Source: an uncultured Poribacteria bacterium (lineage in GTDB: Bacteria > Poribacteria > WGA-4E > WGA-3G). Taken from it: 64,000 nt of DNA. The translations under genes and the position numbers were made by a program. Of the stretch, positions 41,270 through 51,200 are shown in pieces (position 1 is the stretch's first letter; every line of letters starts with the position of its first letter). The notes beneath the pieces are model-generated. The model was not told the DNA's origin. It searched no databases and saw only the letters and a program-made list of their open reading frames with translations. The stretch lies in the NCBI GenBank assembly GCA_951812525.1, contig OX638316.1, forward strand, positions 4,396,506 to 4,460,505, read 5' to 3'.

Positions 41270-42610
41270 ATGCTTGAAACAAAACCAGAACCGGCAACAG
41301 CAGGAATAGATTCAAAACAGACGACCGTTGGGAGCGTTTTCGTCTCGAACTATCCGCCGTATTCCACTTGGGGCGAGTCAGACGTGCCGGAAGTGGAACA
41401 AGCACTCGGCGAACAGCCGCGACCTGATGCTACGCTTGGTCTCTACCTCCACATCCCTTTTTGTCGAAAACGGTGTAAATTCTGCTATTTCCGCGTCTAT
41501 ACCGATAAAAACAGTTCGGAAATTGACACCTACCTGAATGCACTCGCGAAAGAGATCGAACTCTACAGCAAACAATCAGCAATCGCAGGTAGACAGCTGA
41601 GATTCGTCTATTTCGGCGGTGGAACCCCGTCCTATATCAGCGTTAAACACCTAACAACTCTTGTTGATAGAGTGAAACGGGTGATGCCATGGGATGCTGC
41701 TGAAGAGGTGGCGTTTGAATGCGAACCTGGAACCCTGACAGAAAAAAAAGTAGACGCTATTAAAGGAATTGGTGTGACCCGACTGAGCCTGGGTGTTGAG
41801 AATTTGAACGACGAAATCCTCGCCGAAAACGGTAGGGCACATCTCTCTAAAGAGGTATATCGCATTGTGCCGTGGATAAAGTCGTTGGCGTTCGATCAGG
41901 TTAACATTGATCTCATCTCAGGTATGATAGGGGAGACATGGGAAAGTTGGCGTGAAACGGTAAAGAAAACGATAGAACTTGATCCTGACAGCGTCACTAT
42001 CTACCAGTTAGAATTGCCGTTTAACACTGTTTATTCTAAAGATCTCCTCGGTGGTGACACAGTCCCAGTAGCAGATTGGAAACTCAAGCGCGAATGGCAG
42101 CAATATGCTTTTGAGCAGTTTGCGGCAGCCGGTTACGCCCAAGGCAGCGCGTACACGGTGATTAAGAAAGATAAACCGTGCGAGTTCGTCTATCGCGATG
42201 CTGTATGGCAGGGAAGTGATATGATAGGTACAGGCGTAGCTTCTTTTTCACACCTCAGTGGGATTCACTTCCAGAATGCCCCATCATGGAGTGATTATCT
42301 CAGCCATCTTGAGGAAGACAAACTCCCCGTTTATCGTGCCCTGAAGCCCACGGAAGGAGAGCGGTTAACGCGAGAGATGATCCTGCAACTCAAACTCGGA
42401 AAAATCAGACCTTCCTACTTCAAGGCAAAGTTCAATGCTGATATTCTCACGCTTTATGCTGAAGCCTATATGAAACTTCAGAACGACGGTATGTTGCACG
42501 TCAATGCCGACTCAGATGAGATTCAATTGACGCAACGCGGATTGCTCCGAGTCGACAGTTTGCTTCCAGCTTTCTACGCTCCAGAATACCAGAACACACG
42601 GTATACGTAA
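41270..42610 (+). CDS. HemW/HemN-like radical SAM protein
   Basis: A 446-residue radical SAM enzyme. The cluster motif is HIPFCRKRCKFCYFRVY (CxxxCxxC) near residue 66. VYFGGGTPSYIS, LSLGVENLNDEILAENGR and INIDLISGMIGETWESW are typical of the coproporphyrinogen-oxidase-like subgroup that includes HemW. The C-terminal part (after residue 330) is the HemN_C-type helical domain, ending with ELRVDSLL-like sequence. HemN, HemW and relatives cannot be told apart with confidence. It is followed after 3 bases by an AMP-ligase gene, which is an unusual partner for a heme protein and hints at a different role. Confidence 0.82.
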   Translation: MLETKPEPATAGIDSKQTTVGSVFVSNYPPYSTWGESDVPEVEQALGEQPRPDATLGLYLHIPFCRKRCKFCYFRVYTDKNSSEIDTYLNALAKEIELYSKQSAIAGRQLRFVYFGGGTPSYISVKHLTTLVDRVKRVMPWDAAEEVAFECEPGTLTEKKVDAIKGIGVTRLSLGVENLNDEILAENGRAHLSKEVYRIVPWIKSLAFDQVNIDLISGMIGETWESWRETVKKTIELDPDSVTIYQLELPFNTVYSKDLLGGDTVPVADWKLKREWQQYAFEQFAAAGYAQGSAYTVIKKDKPCEFVYRDAVWQGSDMIGTGVASFSHLSGIHFQNAPSWSDYLSHLEEDKLPVYRALKPTEGERLTREMILQLKLGKIRPSYFKAKFNADILTLYAEAYMKLQNDGMLHVNADSDEIQLTQRGLLRVDSLLPAFYAPEYQNTRYT

Positions 42611-42613
42611 AAC

Positions 42614-43867
42614 ATGGACCCACAAACGCAATTACCCCGTCTGCGCGAGATGCTTGTCCCGGTGTTAGAGACAAACGCCTTTTACCAGCGAAAGCTTACT
42701 GCAGCCGGAATTACAAGTCCAAACGACGTACAAACGTTAGCGGATTATTGTCAGCTCCCTTTTACCACAAAAGCAGAACTGAGTGCTGATCAGGTATCAC
42801 ACCCTCCGTATGGGACAAATCTCACCTTTCCATTGGAACAATACACTTGTCTCCATCGCACATCGGGAACAACCGGTGCACCGTTGCGATGGTTAGATAC
42901 AGCAGAATCGTGGGACTGGTGGGGTAAGTGTTGGCGAGAAATCTATGATGCTGCAGGCGTGACATCGGCAGATCGGCTTATGCCCGCTTTCTCGTTTGGT
43001 CCGTTTATCGGGTTCTGGAGTGCATACCACGGAGCACAGCAACTCGGTGCCCTCACAATCGCAAATGGCGGCTTTACCTCTGGACAACGTATTCGTGCCA
43101 TCCTCAGCAACGATGTGACCGTCCTCATTTGTACACCGACTTATGCGTTGCGACTCGCCGAAGTTGCAGAAGAAGACGGCATTGATCTCCGCGAAGAATC
43201 TTCGGTTCGGGTAACAATCCATGCCGGTGAACCGGGTGCTAGCCTACCGGCAACCAAAGAACGGATTGAAAATAGCTGGGGTGCGCGTGCTTACGATCAC
43301 GCTGGCGCAACGGAGGTGGGGGCATGGGGTGTTATGTGTGAACCACAGGCAGGTGTCCACCTCAACGAAAATGAGTTTATCTGTGAGGTGCTCGATCCAG
43401 AAACCGGTCATCCGGCAGACGCGGGGGAATTAATAATTACTAACTTAGGTCGGATCGGCATGCCGGTTATCCGTTACAGGACGGGAGACTACGTTAAGTT
43501 GAAATCAACACCGTGCGAGTGTGGTAGAAAGAGTTGTGTTCTTGAGGGTGGTGTTATGGGCAGAGTTGATGATGCGCTCATCATTCGCGGTCTGAATGTG
43601 TATCCCGCCACGATCGAAAATATTATCCTCGAGTTCCCAGAGGTTCGCGAATTCGCCGTTCGTGCTTACAGCACAGAGACATTCGATGAACTTGAAATTC
43701 AGGTTGAGTCTACAAATCCGCGTCCTACCGACACGGTTAGTGCTGTAACTGCTGTGATCCGAGATATTTTAGGTTTGCGCGCCGTCGTAAAATCAGTGCC
43801 GATCGGAACACTACCGAGATACGAACTGAAGTCAAAACGATTTACCGATCAGCGAAAAACAGACTGA
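42614..43867 (+). CDS. Phenylacetate-CoA-ligase-like AMP ligase
   Basis: A 417-residue adenylate-forming enzyme of the PaaK type. The phosphate loop is HRTSGTTGAPLRW. YDHAGATEVGAWG corresponds to the A5-type motif, IRYRTGDYVKL is the A7/A8 region, and a CECGRKSC cysteine cluster lies between them, as in several PaaK proteins. RGLNVYPATIENII gives the hinge to the C-terminal domain. The substrate is an organic acid that cannot be identified. It is tightly coupled to the radical SAM gene by a 3-base gap, suggesting joint use of a modified acid. Confidence 0.88.
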   Translation: MDPQTQLPRLREMLVPVLETNAFYQRKLTAAGITSPNDVQTLADYCQLPFTTKAELSADQVSHPPYGTNLTFPLEQYTCLHRTSGTTGAPLRWLDTAESWDWWGKCWREIYDAAGVTSADRLMPAFSFGPFIGFWSAYHGAQQLGALTIANGGFTSGQRIRAILSNDVTVLICTPTYALRLAEVAEEDGIDLREESSVRVTIHAGEPGASLPATKERIENSWGARAYDHAGATEVGAWGVMCEPQAGVHLNENEFICEVLDPETGHPADAGELIITNLGRIGMPVIRYRTGDYVKLKSTPCECGRKSCVLEGGVMGRVDDALIIRGLNVYPATIENIILEFPEVREFAVRAYSTETFDELEIQVESTNPRPTDTVSAVTAVIRDILGLRAVVKSVPIGTLPRYELKSKRFTDQRKTD

Positions 43868-43895
43868 AACGGGTGTATAAACCGATGCCCTAAAA

Positions 43896-45056
43896 TTACA
43901 CCACGCTTGTCACGACCCCGAACCCGATCCGTACGCCCATCTTTTTCACTTCAAATCGAGTGCCGATTTCCATTACTAACGGCAGGTCAAGCGCGATGGT
44001 GACATGTGCATAAGCCCCCGATGTGATAAGAGAAAGTCCGGGTGGAAGCCGCAGGTGTGCCGGGACATCAATACCCCATAGGAAAATATCAGGTCTATCA
44101 TTTTCAATGAGCGGGATATGTGTGCCGCTTTCTTCATAAGTCAGCAGATAGATAAGTGCGGTAAACTCAGAATGCGCTTTGACCGTTTTCGGTGTACAAA
44201 GCACCTGCCCGACGGACAACCAGTCTGGTTCAGATTCGACACGCACCTCATTTCCATCTATACCGATCACTCGCGTCTTGATTCTGTCTCCCTTACCGAC
44301 AATATCGACTGCCTGTCCAACAGCGAGTTGCCCTTGCATAATTTCGCCTCGCACAGATACACTCTCCTTGCTTTCTCCAGTAATCTCATAAATTGGCATA
44401 ATAAGCGGTGAGTGTTCAGTATCCACGGGTGCTGGCATTGTACTGTTCATTGCAACAATCAAATCAACAATGGGTTGCCACTGAGGAGAGGTAATTCTAT
44501 CCCCTTTGTAGTCTAATGCCTTATGTAGGTCGCCGACGATTATGGGTGTCGTTTCTTTTTTACTTCCGTACGCATTTAGGAGTTCCTGCATCTCTTGTTG
44601 GCAGATGTCAACGATTTCATCGTCCTCTGTAACATCACCCGTATTGAGAAAAGCAAGCACTGAGGGTAGATGCATATCGCTCGTAAGGCGGAGATGTGCT
44701 TCGGAGTCCGGTGTGACACCCTCCACTGCGTTCACCACCCAAATTGCGCTTTGAATTCTCGGTGAACCACTGATTAGCATCTTGATTACATCAATAGATG
44801 TCTCGCAGTCAATTTGCGTATAAAATTTGCCGCTGGTCTCATAATCAATCGCACGGTAGGTGATGCCGACCCCTTCTCGGATCGGGTGATGGATTGGGAG
44901 TTGTGTTTCAAAAGCACCTTCTCCATCTGTGTGAATTGCTCCGATTCTTGCGATCACTTTTGCCATCGTTGCAGTCAACGTCGTCTTACCGTGTCCATCC
45001 GCACCGAGGGTACAGATAGGTAGTCTGCTGTGTGTATTTTCTTTTTTTTCTGTCAT
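43896..45056 (-). CDS. Degenerate EF-Tu paralogue
   Basis: A 386-residue protein with the three-domain layout of EF-Tu (normally about 394). The P-loop is GADGHGKTT (residues 18-26). The switch I region reads IREGVGITYRAIDYET. G3 is DCETSID where EF-Tu has DCPGHAD, so the DxxG glycine and catalytic His are lost. G4 is NTGD (138-141) instead of NKxD, which should weaken guanine specificity. Domains 2 (MPIYEITGESKES) and 3 (HSEFTALIYLLTYEE, ending GVVTSVV) keep the fold. It is probably not a translation factor, but a nucleotide-binding or decoy protein. It has its own minus-strand promoter. Confidence 0.85.
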   Translation of the reverse strand: MTEKKENTHSRLPICTLGADGHGKTTLTATMAKVIARIGAIHTDGEGAFETQLPIHHPIREGVGITYRAIDYETSGKFYTQIDCETSIDVIKMLISGSPRIQSAIWVVNAVEGVTPDSEAHLRLTSDMHLPSVLAFLNTGDVTEDDEIVDICQQEMQELLNAYGSKKETTPIIVGDLHKALDYKGDRITSPQWQPIVDLIVAMNSTMPAPVDTEHSPLIMPIYEITGESKESVSVRGEIMQGQLAVGQAVDIVGKGDRIKTRVIGIDGNEVRVESEPDWLSVGQVLCTPKTVKAHSEFTALIYLLTYEESGTHIPLIENDRPDIFLWGIDVPAHLRLPPGLSLITSGAYAHVTIALDLPLVMEIGTRFEVKKMGVRIGFGVVTSVV

Positions 45057-45103
45057 CTCTTCTCTCCTAATGCTGGTAATCTCTTATCTATGATACCTCT
45101 TTC

Positions 45104-45132
45104 ATTATAGCAGAAAGTTGGCAATCGTGCAA
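45104..45132 (-). promoter_or_regulatory. Promoter of the EF-Tu-like gene
   Basis: On the minus strand: TTGCAC (45127-45132), a 17-base spacer, and the extended -10 TGCTATAAT (45104-45112). The start codon is about 50 bases downstream. Confidence 0.65.
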
Positions 45133-45281
45133 TGCGGAAAAACTTGCCAAATGGTTAGAGGCGTGCTAAACTATTAACGATTTTTATGGTAGACTTTAGA
45201 GTTACCTATACACACAGGGACCTCGACAAACATCTTTTGGGGCGAGGTTAGGAACGCCAGAAGACTTTTATCAAGATAAAA

Positions 45282-45788
45282 ATGTCAAATCAAAAAATCT
45301 ACGATCACAGTGAACTCGCGAGTATCCTTCAACAAGCGAAATCAGAGGGTTCCGTTGTTGTCACTACCAACGGTTGTTTCGATGTCTTACACTTAGGACA
45401 TCTTCGGTATCTGCAGGCAGCACGTCAACTGGGTGATCTGCTTGTAGTGGCGGTTAATAGTGACAGTTCGGTCCGAGAAATAAAAGGCGAAAATCGTCCA
45501 CTTGTTCCTGAAGGAGAGCGGGCAGAGATGCTCGCCGGGTTAGGGTGCGTCGATTACGTTGTTATTTTTCCAGAACTAACCCCTATCTCGTTGCTTTCCG
45601 AACTCAAGCCGAACATCCACGTTAAAGGTGGCGACTATAAATTGGAAGAACTGATTGAAAGAGATGTCGTTGAGGCAAATGGTGGTAAAGTTATCGTCGG
45701 GCTGAATGTCCCCGGTAAATCGACCACTAATCTTATTCAAGTGATATGCGAACGTTATAAAGATACTCATTCCACAGACGCGCCGTGA
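45282..45788 (+). CDS. rfaE2: D-glycero-β-D-manno-heptose 1-phosphate adenylyltransferase
   Basis: A 168-residue nucleotidyltransferase matching the HldE C-terminal/RfaE2 protein. The motif TTNGCFDVLHLGHLRYLQ contains the HxGH active site. VNSDSSVREIKGENRPL and HVKGGDYKLEELIE also fit this enzyme. It adds an adenylyl group to heptose-1-phosphate on the way to ADP-heptose for lipopolysaccharide core, supporting a Gram-negative-type envelope. The kinase half is not fused and is not in the window. A TGGTAGACT element (45187-45195) could be part of its promoter. The next gene is unrelated. Confidence 0.92.
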   Translation: MSNQKIYDHSELASILQQAKSEGSVVVTTNGCFDVLHLGHLRYLQAARQLGDLLVVAVNSDSSVREIKGENRPLVPEGERAEMLAGLGCVDYVVIFPELTPISLLSELKPNIHVKGGDYKLEELIERDVVEANGGKVIVGLNVPGKSTTNLIQVICERYKDTHSTDAP

Positions 45789-45824
45789 TGCAGTTTTAGT
45801 GTGCTGAGGAGGCAACCATACAAC

Positions 45825-47195
45825 ATGCAGATAAACGATTCATTACGTATTGCTGACCTGAAATCTCAGATTGAGAGGCTTTTTGAGTGTTCAGGTCAAA
45901 AGATTTTAGCCATTGAGGACACGTGGCCCCCTGAAAAAGGCACTCCTGTCTTCACCGTCGCTGGTACTTATACAACACGCGGTTGGACAGAATGGACACA
46001 AGGTTTTCAATTCGGATCCGCTATTCTCCAATTCGATGCGACTGGTGATGAACAGTTCCTTGAAATCGGCAGACGGAACACGATTGAGAAGATGGCACCG
46101 CACGTCACACACATCGGCGTGCATGACCACGGGTTTAACAATGTTTCCACTTACGGTAATCTCCGCCGACTGATGCGGGAAGGTGTGCTTCCGTGGAACG
46201 ATAGCGAAATGGATTTCTATGAACTCGCATTGAAAGCCTCTGCTGCTGTGCAGGCGAGTCGCTGGACTGAGATCAAAGATGGAACGGGGTATATTACCTC
46301 TTTCAACGGTCCTCATTCGCTATTTTCAGATACCATTCGCTCTCTGCGGGTTTTAGCACTTGGGCATACACTTGGCGCGGTGCTGATGGGTGAAGGTGAT
46401 GTCGCTATCAGCCTGATGGAACGTCTGCTCCACCACTCTCAAACGACGGCAGCCTATAATGTCTACTACGGCGAAGGACGTGATGCCTTTGACCTGCGTG
46501 GACGGGTTGTGCATGAGTCTATCTTCAATACGAACGATGGAAACTACCGATGTCCGAGCACACAGCAAGGATACTCACCGTTTACGACTTGGACACGCGG
46601 GTTAGCATGGATTATTACGGGCTATGCCGAGCAGCTTGAGTTTTTTGACACACTATCTGCAGATGAACTTGAACCTTACGGTGGATATGCCCTAGTAACA
46701 GCACACATGCGCAAAGCAGCTGAAGCTACCGCCGATTTTTATATTGAGAACACTGCACAAGATGGGATTCCGTATTGGGATACGGGTGCTCCCGGCTTAG
46801 CGGAACTTGGAGATTATTTGCCTGTTCCTTCTGATCCATATAATGATCTTGAGCCGGTGGATAGTTCCGCAGCAGCAATTGCAGCGCAAGGACTCATTCG
46901 ACTCGGTAACTATCTCAAAAAACACGGTGAAACAGATGCAGGCAATTCCTATTATCAAGCGGGTTTAACGGTAGCCAAGACCCTTTTCGCTGAACCGTAT
47001 CTGTCTGAATCTGACTCGCATCAGGGATTGTTGTTGCACTCGGTGTATCATCGTCCGAATGGGTGGGATCATGTGCCAGAGGGTAGGAAGATTCCATGTG
47101 GAGAGGCGTCTATGTGGGGCGATTACCACGCCCGCGAACTCGCTGTCCTGCTATGGCGAGAGATAAATGGGAAGCCGTATTTGACGTTTTTCTAA
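45825..47195 (+). CDS. GH88-like unsaturated-glucuronyl hydrolase-type protein
   Basis: A 456-residue (α/α)6-barrel protein. WTRGLAWIITGYAEQLE is the signature helix of this group, DSSAAAIAAQGL another, and the ending GEASMWGDYHARELAVLL is typical. Aspartates that act in GH88/GH105 enzymes could be D near FSDTIRSLR and in the DSS segment, but exact assignment is uncertain. Such enzymes act on unsaturated sugars left by polysaccharide lyases. No signal peptide is visible. I chose the ATG at 45825, with GAGGAGG upstream (12-base spacing), over a GTG 24 bases earlier. It converges on a Gfo/Idh/MocA gene. Confidence 0.8.
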   Translation: MQINDSLRIADLKSQIERLFECSGQKILAIEDTWPPEKGTPVFTVAGTYTTRGWTEWTQGFQFGSAILQFDATGDEQFLEIGRRNTIEKMAPHVTHIGVHDHGFNNVSTYGNLRRLMREGVLPWNDSEMDFYELALKASAAVQASRWTEIKDGTGYITSFNGPHSLFSDTIRSLRVLALGHTLGAVLMGEGDVAISLMERLLHHSQTTAAYNVYYGEGRDAFDLRGRVVHESIFNTNDGNYRCPSTQQGYSPFTTWTRGLAWIITGYAEQLEFFDTLSADELEPYGGYALVTAHMRKAAEATADFYIENTAQDGIPYWDTGAPGLAELGDYLPVPSDPYNDLEPVDSSAAAIAAQGLIRLGNYLKKHGETDAGNSYYQAGLTVAKTLFAEPYLSESDSHQGLLLHSVYHRPNGWDHVPEGRKIPCGEASMWGDYHARELAVLLWREINGKPYLTFF

Positions 47196-47209
47196 TTTCC
47201 GTTTGATAG

Positions 47210-47236
47210 GCGCGCCTTGTAATTTGGCAGGCGCGC
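47210..47236. terminator. Hairpin between convergent genes
   Basis: GCGCGCC (47210-47216) pairs with GGCGCGC (47230-47236) across a 13-base loop. It lies in the 59-base gap between the GH88-like gene and the minus-strand dehydrogenase. There is no T-run, so a terminator role is likely but not certain. Confidence 0.45.
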
Positions 47237-47254
47237 TTCCGCCGACTTTCTTCC

Positions 47255-48214
47255 CTATTCCGCCACTTGCTCAACCTGCCCTGTCTCCAACGAACGATTC
47301 GCTGCAAGTGTAACAGCAAGACTTTTCACAGCATCAGCATAAGATGAAAGCACCAACCCCTGATCGTTCCCCTCAACCGCTTTGACGAACTGTTCAACTT
47401 GTCGGAAGTACCCCGCTTCCGTGCCGGTATAATCAATCGCCTCACCGTTAATCTGACCCCGTAATCCAAGGTCGTGTGTGAGTTTTAGGTAGAAAGAATC
47501 GCCTACTAATTCGGTTGCGAAATTGTCATGTGCGCGAGCGACACACGTACTGGTAATACTGCCCACTGCACCGCTTTCAAACTGCATGTTGCATGTGGTA
47601 CACTCCTCAAAGTCTGCAATACCTTCGGAAACCCCTTTAATACCATACGCCTGAACACTTGATACATCGCCGAGGAAGTAGCGGATGAGGTCAAAAACGT
47701 GGGTCGTCTGCTCTACCACCTGTCCGCGGGATACATCGTATTTACCCCACCACGGATGGTTGATACCCATCCGTGTGAGAAACCGTCCGATTCCCATGGC
47801 GAGTTTCTGATCTCCGACCAATTCCTTCGCTTTCGCTGTAATGTCACTGTATCGCGCCATATAGCCGACTTGGCTAAGGACACCTGCAGCACCAATTGCG
47901 TCACGGGTACGTTGGGCGGTTTCTAAGTCTTGGGCAACAGGTTTAGCGACGAAAAGTGCCGCACCGGATGCTGCTGCATCAGCAACCTGCGTTGTGTGCG
48001 CACCGGGTGGAATACAGATAAATACGACATCGGGTTTCTCTTTCTGCAGCATCTCACCATGATCGGTGTATGCTGTTGCATTTTCTTCGGTGGCGATGGT
48101 TGCAACGCGTTCAGCGTTTATATCGCAGACTGCTGCAATGGGACGTTCAAGTTGTTTGAGGCTTTGGCGGTAACTTCCGGTGATGCCGCCAACACCAATA
48201 AAGGTAATTTTCAT
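47255..48214 (-). CDS. Gfo/Idh/MocA-family oxidoreductase
   Basis: A 319-residue NAD(P)-dependent dehydrogenase-type protein. The Rossmann motif is ITFIGVGGITGSYRQ, with AVCDIN at the end of strand 2. The catalytic-Lys motif reads FVAKPVAQDL (VEKP in many members). QVVEQTTHVFDLIRYFLGD is the family's 'GG...hviD..r.l.G' segment, here with EQTTH. The C-terminal domain ends in AANRSLETGQ. It is a second relative of the gene at 8885. Next to the GH88-like gene it may act on uronic-acid-type products. AGGAAA-like sequence precedes the start. Confidence 0.88.
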   Translation of the reverse strand: MKITFIGVGGITGSYRQSLKQLERPIAAVCDINAERVATIATEENATAYTDHGEMLQKEKPDVVFICIPPGAHTTQVADAAASGAALFVAKPVAQDLETAQRTRDAIGAAGVLSQVGYMARYSDITAKAKELVGDQKLAMGIGRFLTRMGINHPWWGKYDVSRGQVVEQTTHVFDLIRYFLGDVSSVQAYGIKGVSEGIADFEECTTCNMQFESGAVGSITSTCVARAHDNFATELVGDSFYLKLTHDLGLRGQINGEAIDYTGTEAGYFRQVEQFVKAVEGNDQGLVLSSYADAVKSLAVTLAANRSLETGQVEQVAE

Positions 48215-48252
48215 ATTAATTTCCTATCTTTTTCTAAAATGTAAAGTAAAAC

Positions 48253-48277
48253 AGGGCAGGTTCGGAAATTACGCCCT
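48253..48277 (-). terminator. Possible terminator of the RND operon
   Basis: Read on the minus strand, AGGGC (48277-48273) and GCCCT (48257-48253) form a short stem with a 15-base loop, followed by GTTTTAC. It lies 11 bases beyond the stop of the first RND gene. The stem is short, so the call is tentative. Confidence 0.4.
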
Positions 48278-48287
48278 ACACTTCTGG

Positions 48288-51200
48288 TTAATCATCAGCT
48301 GGGGTCGCAGCACTTAATAACTCTTCGTCAGAAACGGGTTGGAACCGTTGTTCTGGATTTTTCAGGAAGATACGACGTAGGTCAGCCGTGATGGCGTACA
48401 ACGCTGGCATCACAAATAGGGTCATCAAGGTGGCAACGGAGAGACCAAAAATAATCGTATTTGCCATCGGCATCCAGATCGGCGATTTTCCACCTAAACC
48501 GATTGCCATCGGAATGAGACCAATAATTGTCGTCAGTGAGGTGAGAATGATCGGACGCAGCCGGACACTTCCGCCTTTCAGAATGGCATACCACTTGTTG
48601 TAACCATCCTCACGGTACTTGTTGATGAAATCGATAAGGACGATCGAATCGTTGACTACGATACCAGCGAGTGCGACTATGCCAAACATTGCGACTATGC
48701 TTAGGGTCGCATTGGAAAGCAAGAGTCCGACCATCGCACCTATCATGCCGAACGGAACGGCAAACATAATGATAATCGGTTGTATAAACGACTTGAATTG
48801 CGCCCCCAATACGACATAGATTAACAATAGCCCAACAATGAACAACTTCCACAACTCGGAAAAGGATTCCATAACTTGATCGAAAAGCCCCCGAAAATCG
48901 AGCTGGTATCCCGGATATAGGGATTCCACGTTAGCGAAGGCACTAATGAGTTCTTGATTTACTTTAACGGGTGTCGTTTTTGCTCTATCTACTGACGCAT
49001 AGACCGAGATTGCCCGCTCGCCACCGAATCGACGAATATCTGCGTATCCCTTCTCTTCTACGATGTCGGCGACATCTTTGAGCGGTACAATAGCACCAGT
49101 GGGTGTTGCAATCAATAGATTATTCAGTTCTGCGAGATTATTAAGGGTGTCTTCCTCGTATTTGACGATGACATCAATTGCCTCATCTGCTTCCCGATAG
49201 GTTGTCGCTTTGGCACCCTCAATGGCGGTACGCACCGTTTGTGCAACTTGGAACGTGGTTAACCCGTATTGATGTGCTTTCTCTGGCTTCAAGTAGATAC
49301 GCAATTCAGATTTACCGGTGCGAAAGTCATCATAAATATCGTAGACCCCATCCATCTGGGTTAGTGAAGTCTGAAGAACGGCAGCGAATTCGGTGAGATT
49401 CTCAAATCTGGGTCCCTTTACCTTGACCTCCACATCTTCTCCCTGTGGAGGACCACCTTCTTGTGTAATGAAATTCAGTTGTTCAATTCCACTAATTGTT
49501 GCAGTCTTCGTTCGTAGGTCTGCAATGATTTCATCAACGCCTCGGATCCGCTCCTGTTTTGGTGTAAGTTCAACAATAACTTCTCCGAAATTTGAGCCGT
49601 AAGCAACCCCCCTGATCAGGCCCGATGTGAGTGTGTGCAAGCCGATGTTACTGACGATCGCAGCAACTTCGGTTGATGGAAGTTCTTTAGCGACTTTTTC
49701 AATTTGGGCAATTACGCCTGCTGTTTCTTGGATGCCGTAAGAGATCGGCATTTCCGCTCTGACATAAAATTGTGGGAAATCTTCACCGGGGAAGAGTTCC
49801 TTGTCGAGAACTAAGAATGCTCCGACACACGCAATCAAGCCGATAAAGAGAACACTGCCAACAAAGGCATATCGCCATCGGATTGTTATTTTAAGGACTT
49901 TAACATATCGATTCCGAACGAGTTCAAACCATCTGTTAGTGCGTGCTTTTCGGTTTTCTGCTTTTCCCCACTCGGAAACGTGTGCCGGTAAAATCACGAA
50001 GACTTCAAAGAGAGAAGCAATCAACACCAGAATCGCCATAATCGGCACAACCCGCATAAACTGTCCAGAAACACCGGACATAAACATCAACGGACCAAAA
50101 GCGCAGATCGTCGTCAAACTTGCCGCCAGAACTGGCCAGCCAACCTCTTCTGCACCACGGATCGCAGCAACTTTTGGAGATTTCCCTGCCTCAATATGAC
50201 GGTAAATATTTTCTATGACGACAATAGCGTCATCTACAACGATTCCGACAACTAAGATAAGCCCAAATAGGGAGACCCCGCTCAGTGTATAACCTGCGAT
50301 GGACATAAACCAAAATGTTGCCATGAACGCGACAGGTATACCGAGTGCAGCGAATAGGGCGTTTCGCCAACCGATAAACAGGAGGAGCATTAGGACGACA
50401 AGCACCAAACCGAAAAACGCATTTGTTTCAAGAATACCCAATCGTTCCTTGAGAACAACCGAATAGTCGTTAACTGCTGTCAACTCAGCACCTTCAGGTA
50501 GATCTCTTCTCCGCTGTTCAATTAGCTCTCGGAGTTCGGCAACCAATGCTATTATGTTTCCTTCTGTCTTTTTCTGCACACTCAGGCTAATAGAAGGACT
50601 CCCATTGATACGCGACAGGGTTCTGGTTTCTTCGTAAGTATCCGAAACAGTTGCGACATCGTTGAGTCGGAGCGGCGTTCCTGTCGGTTGAACGGCGATG
50701 ATGGTTTCACCAATCTTATCAGGATTGGCGAACTCACCCATCGTTCGCACCATGAACTCCGTGTTGCCGAGTTCCATCGTGCCAGCTGGTAGATTCAAGT
50801 TACTAGCACCGATTGCAGTAACAACAGAGGCAATGGGAATTTGATACGCTTTCAACCGATTTGGGTTCACCTCAATCCATATTTCCCTTTCCCGAAAACC
50901 GGCTATTCGGACGGAGGCAATGTTTTTGATGTCTAAAATTTCATCTTTTAGGTTTTCGGCAATATCTCGCATCTGTGTTTCGGAGATGTTTCCTCCTACG
51001 ACAATTGTCAACATGGGGAAACCGGACGAGATATCAAGATCTTCGATCCTCGGATCGTCTAAAATCTCCTCTGGTAGCTCATTGACCTGCTCGACAGCAG
51101 TGCGGAGATTTTCGAGTTCCTTATCGAAATCCCGGTCGCTCATCTCTTCAAAATTGACAGCGATAACCGACCTGCCCTCTGAAGAGGTAGAAAACAGTAG

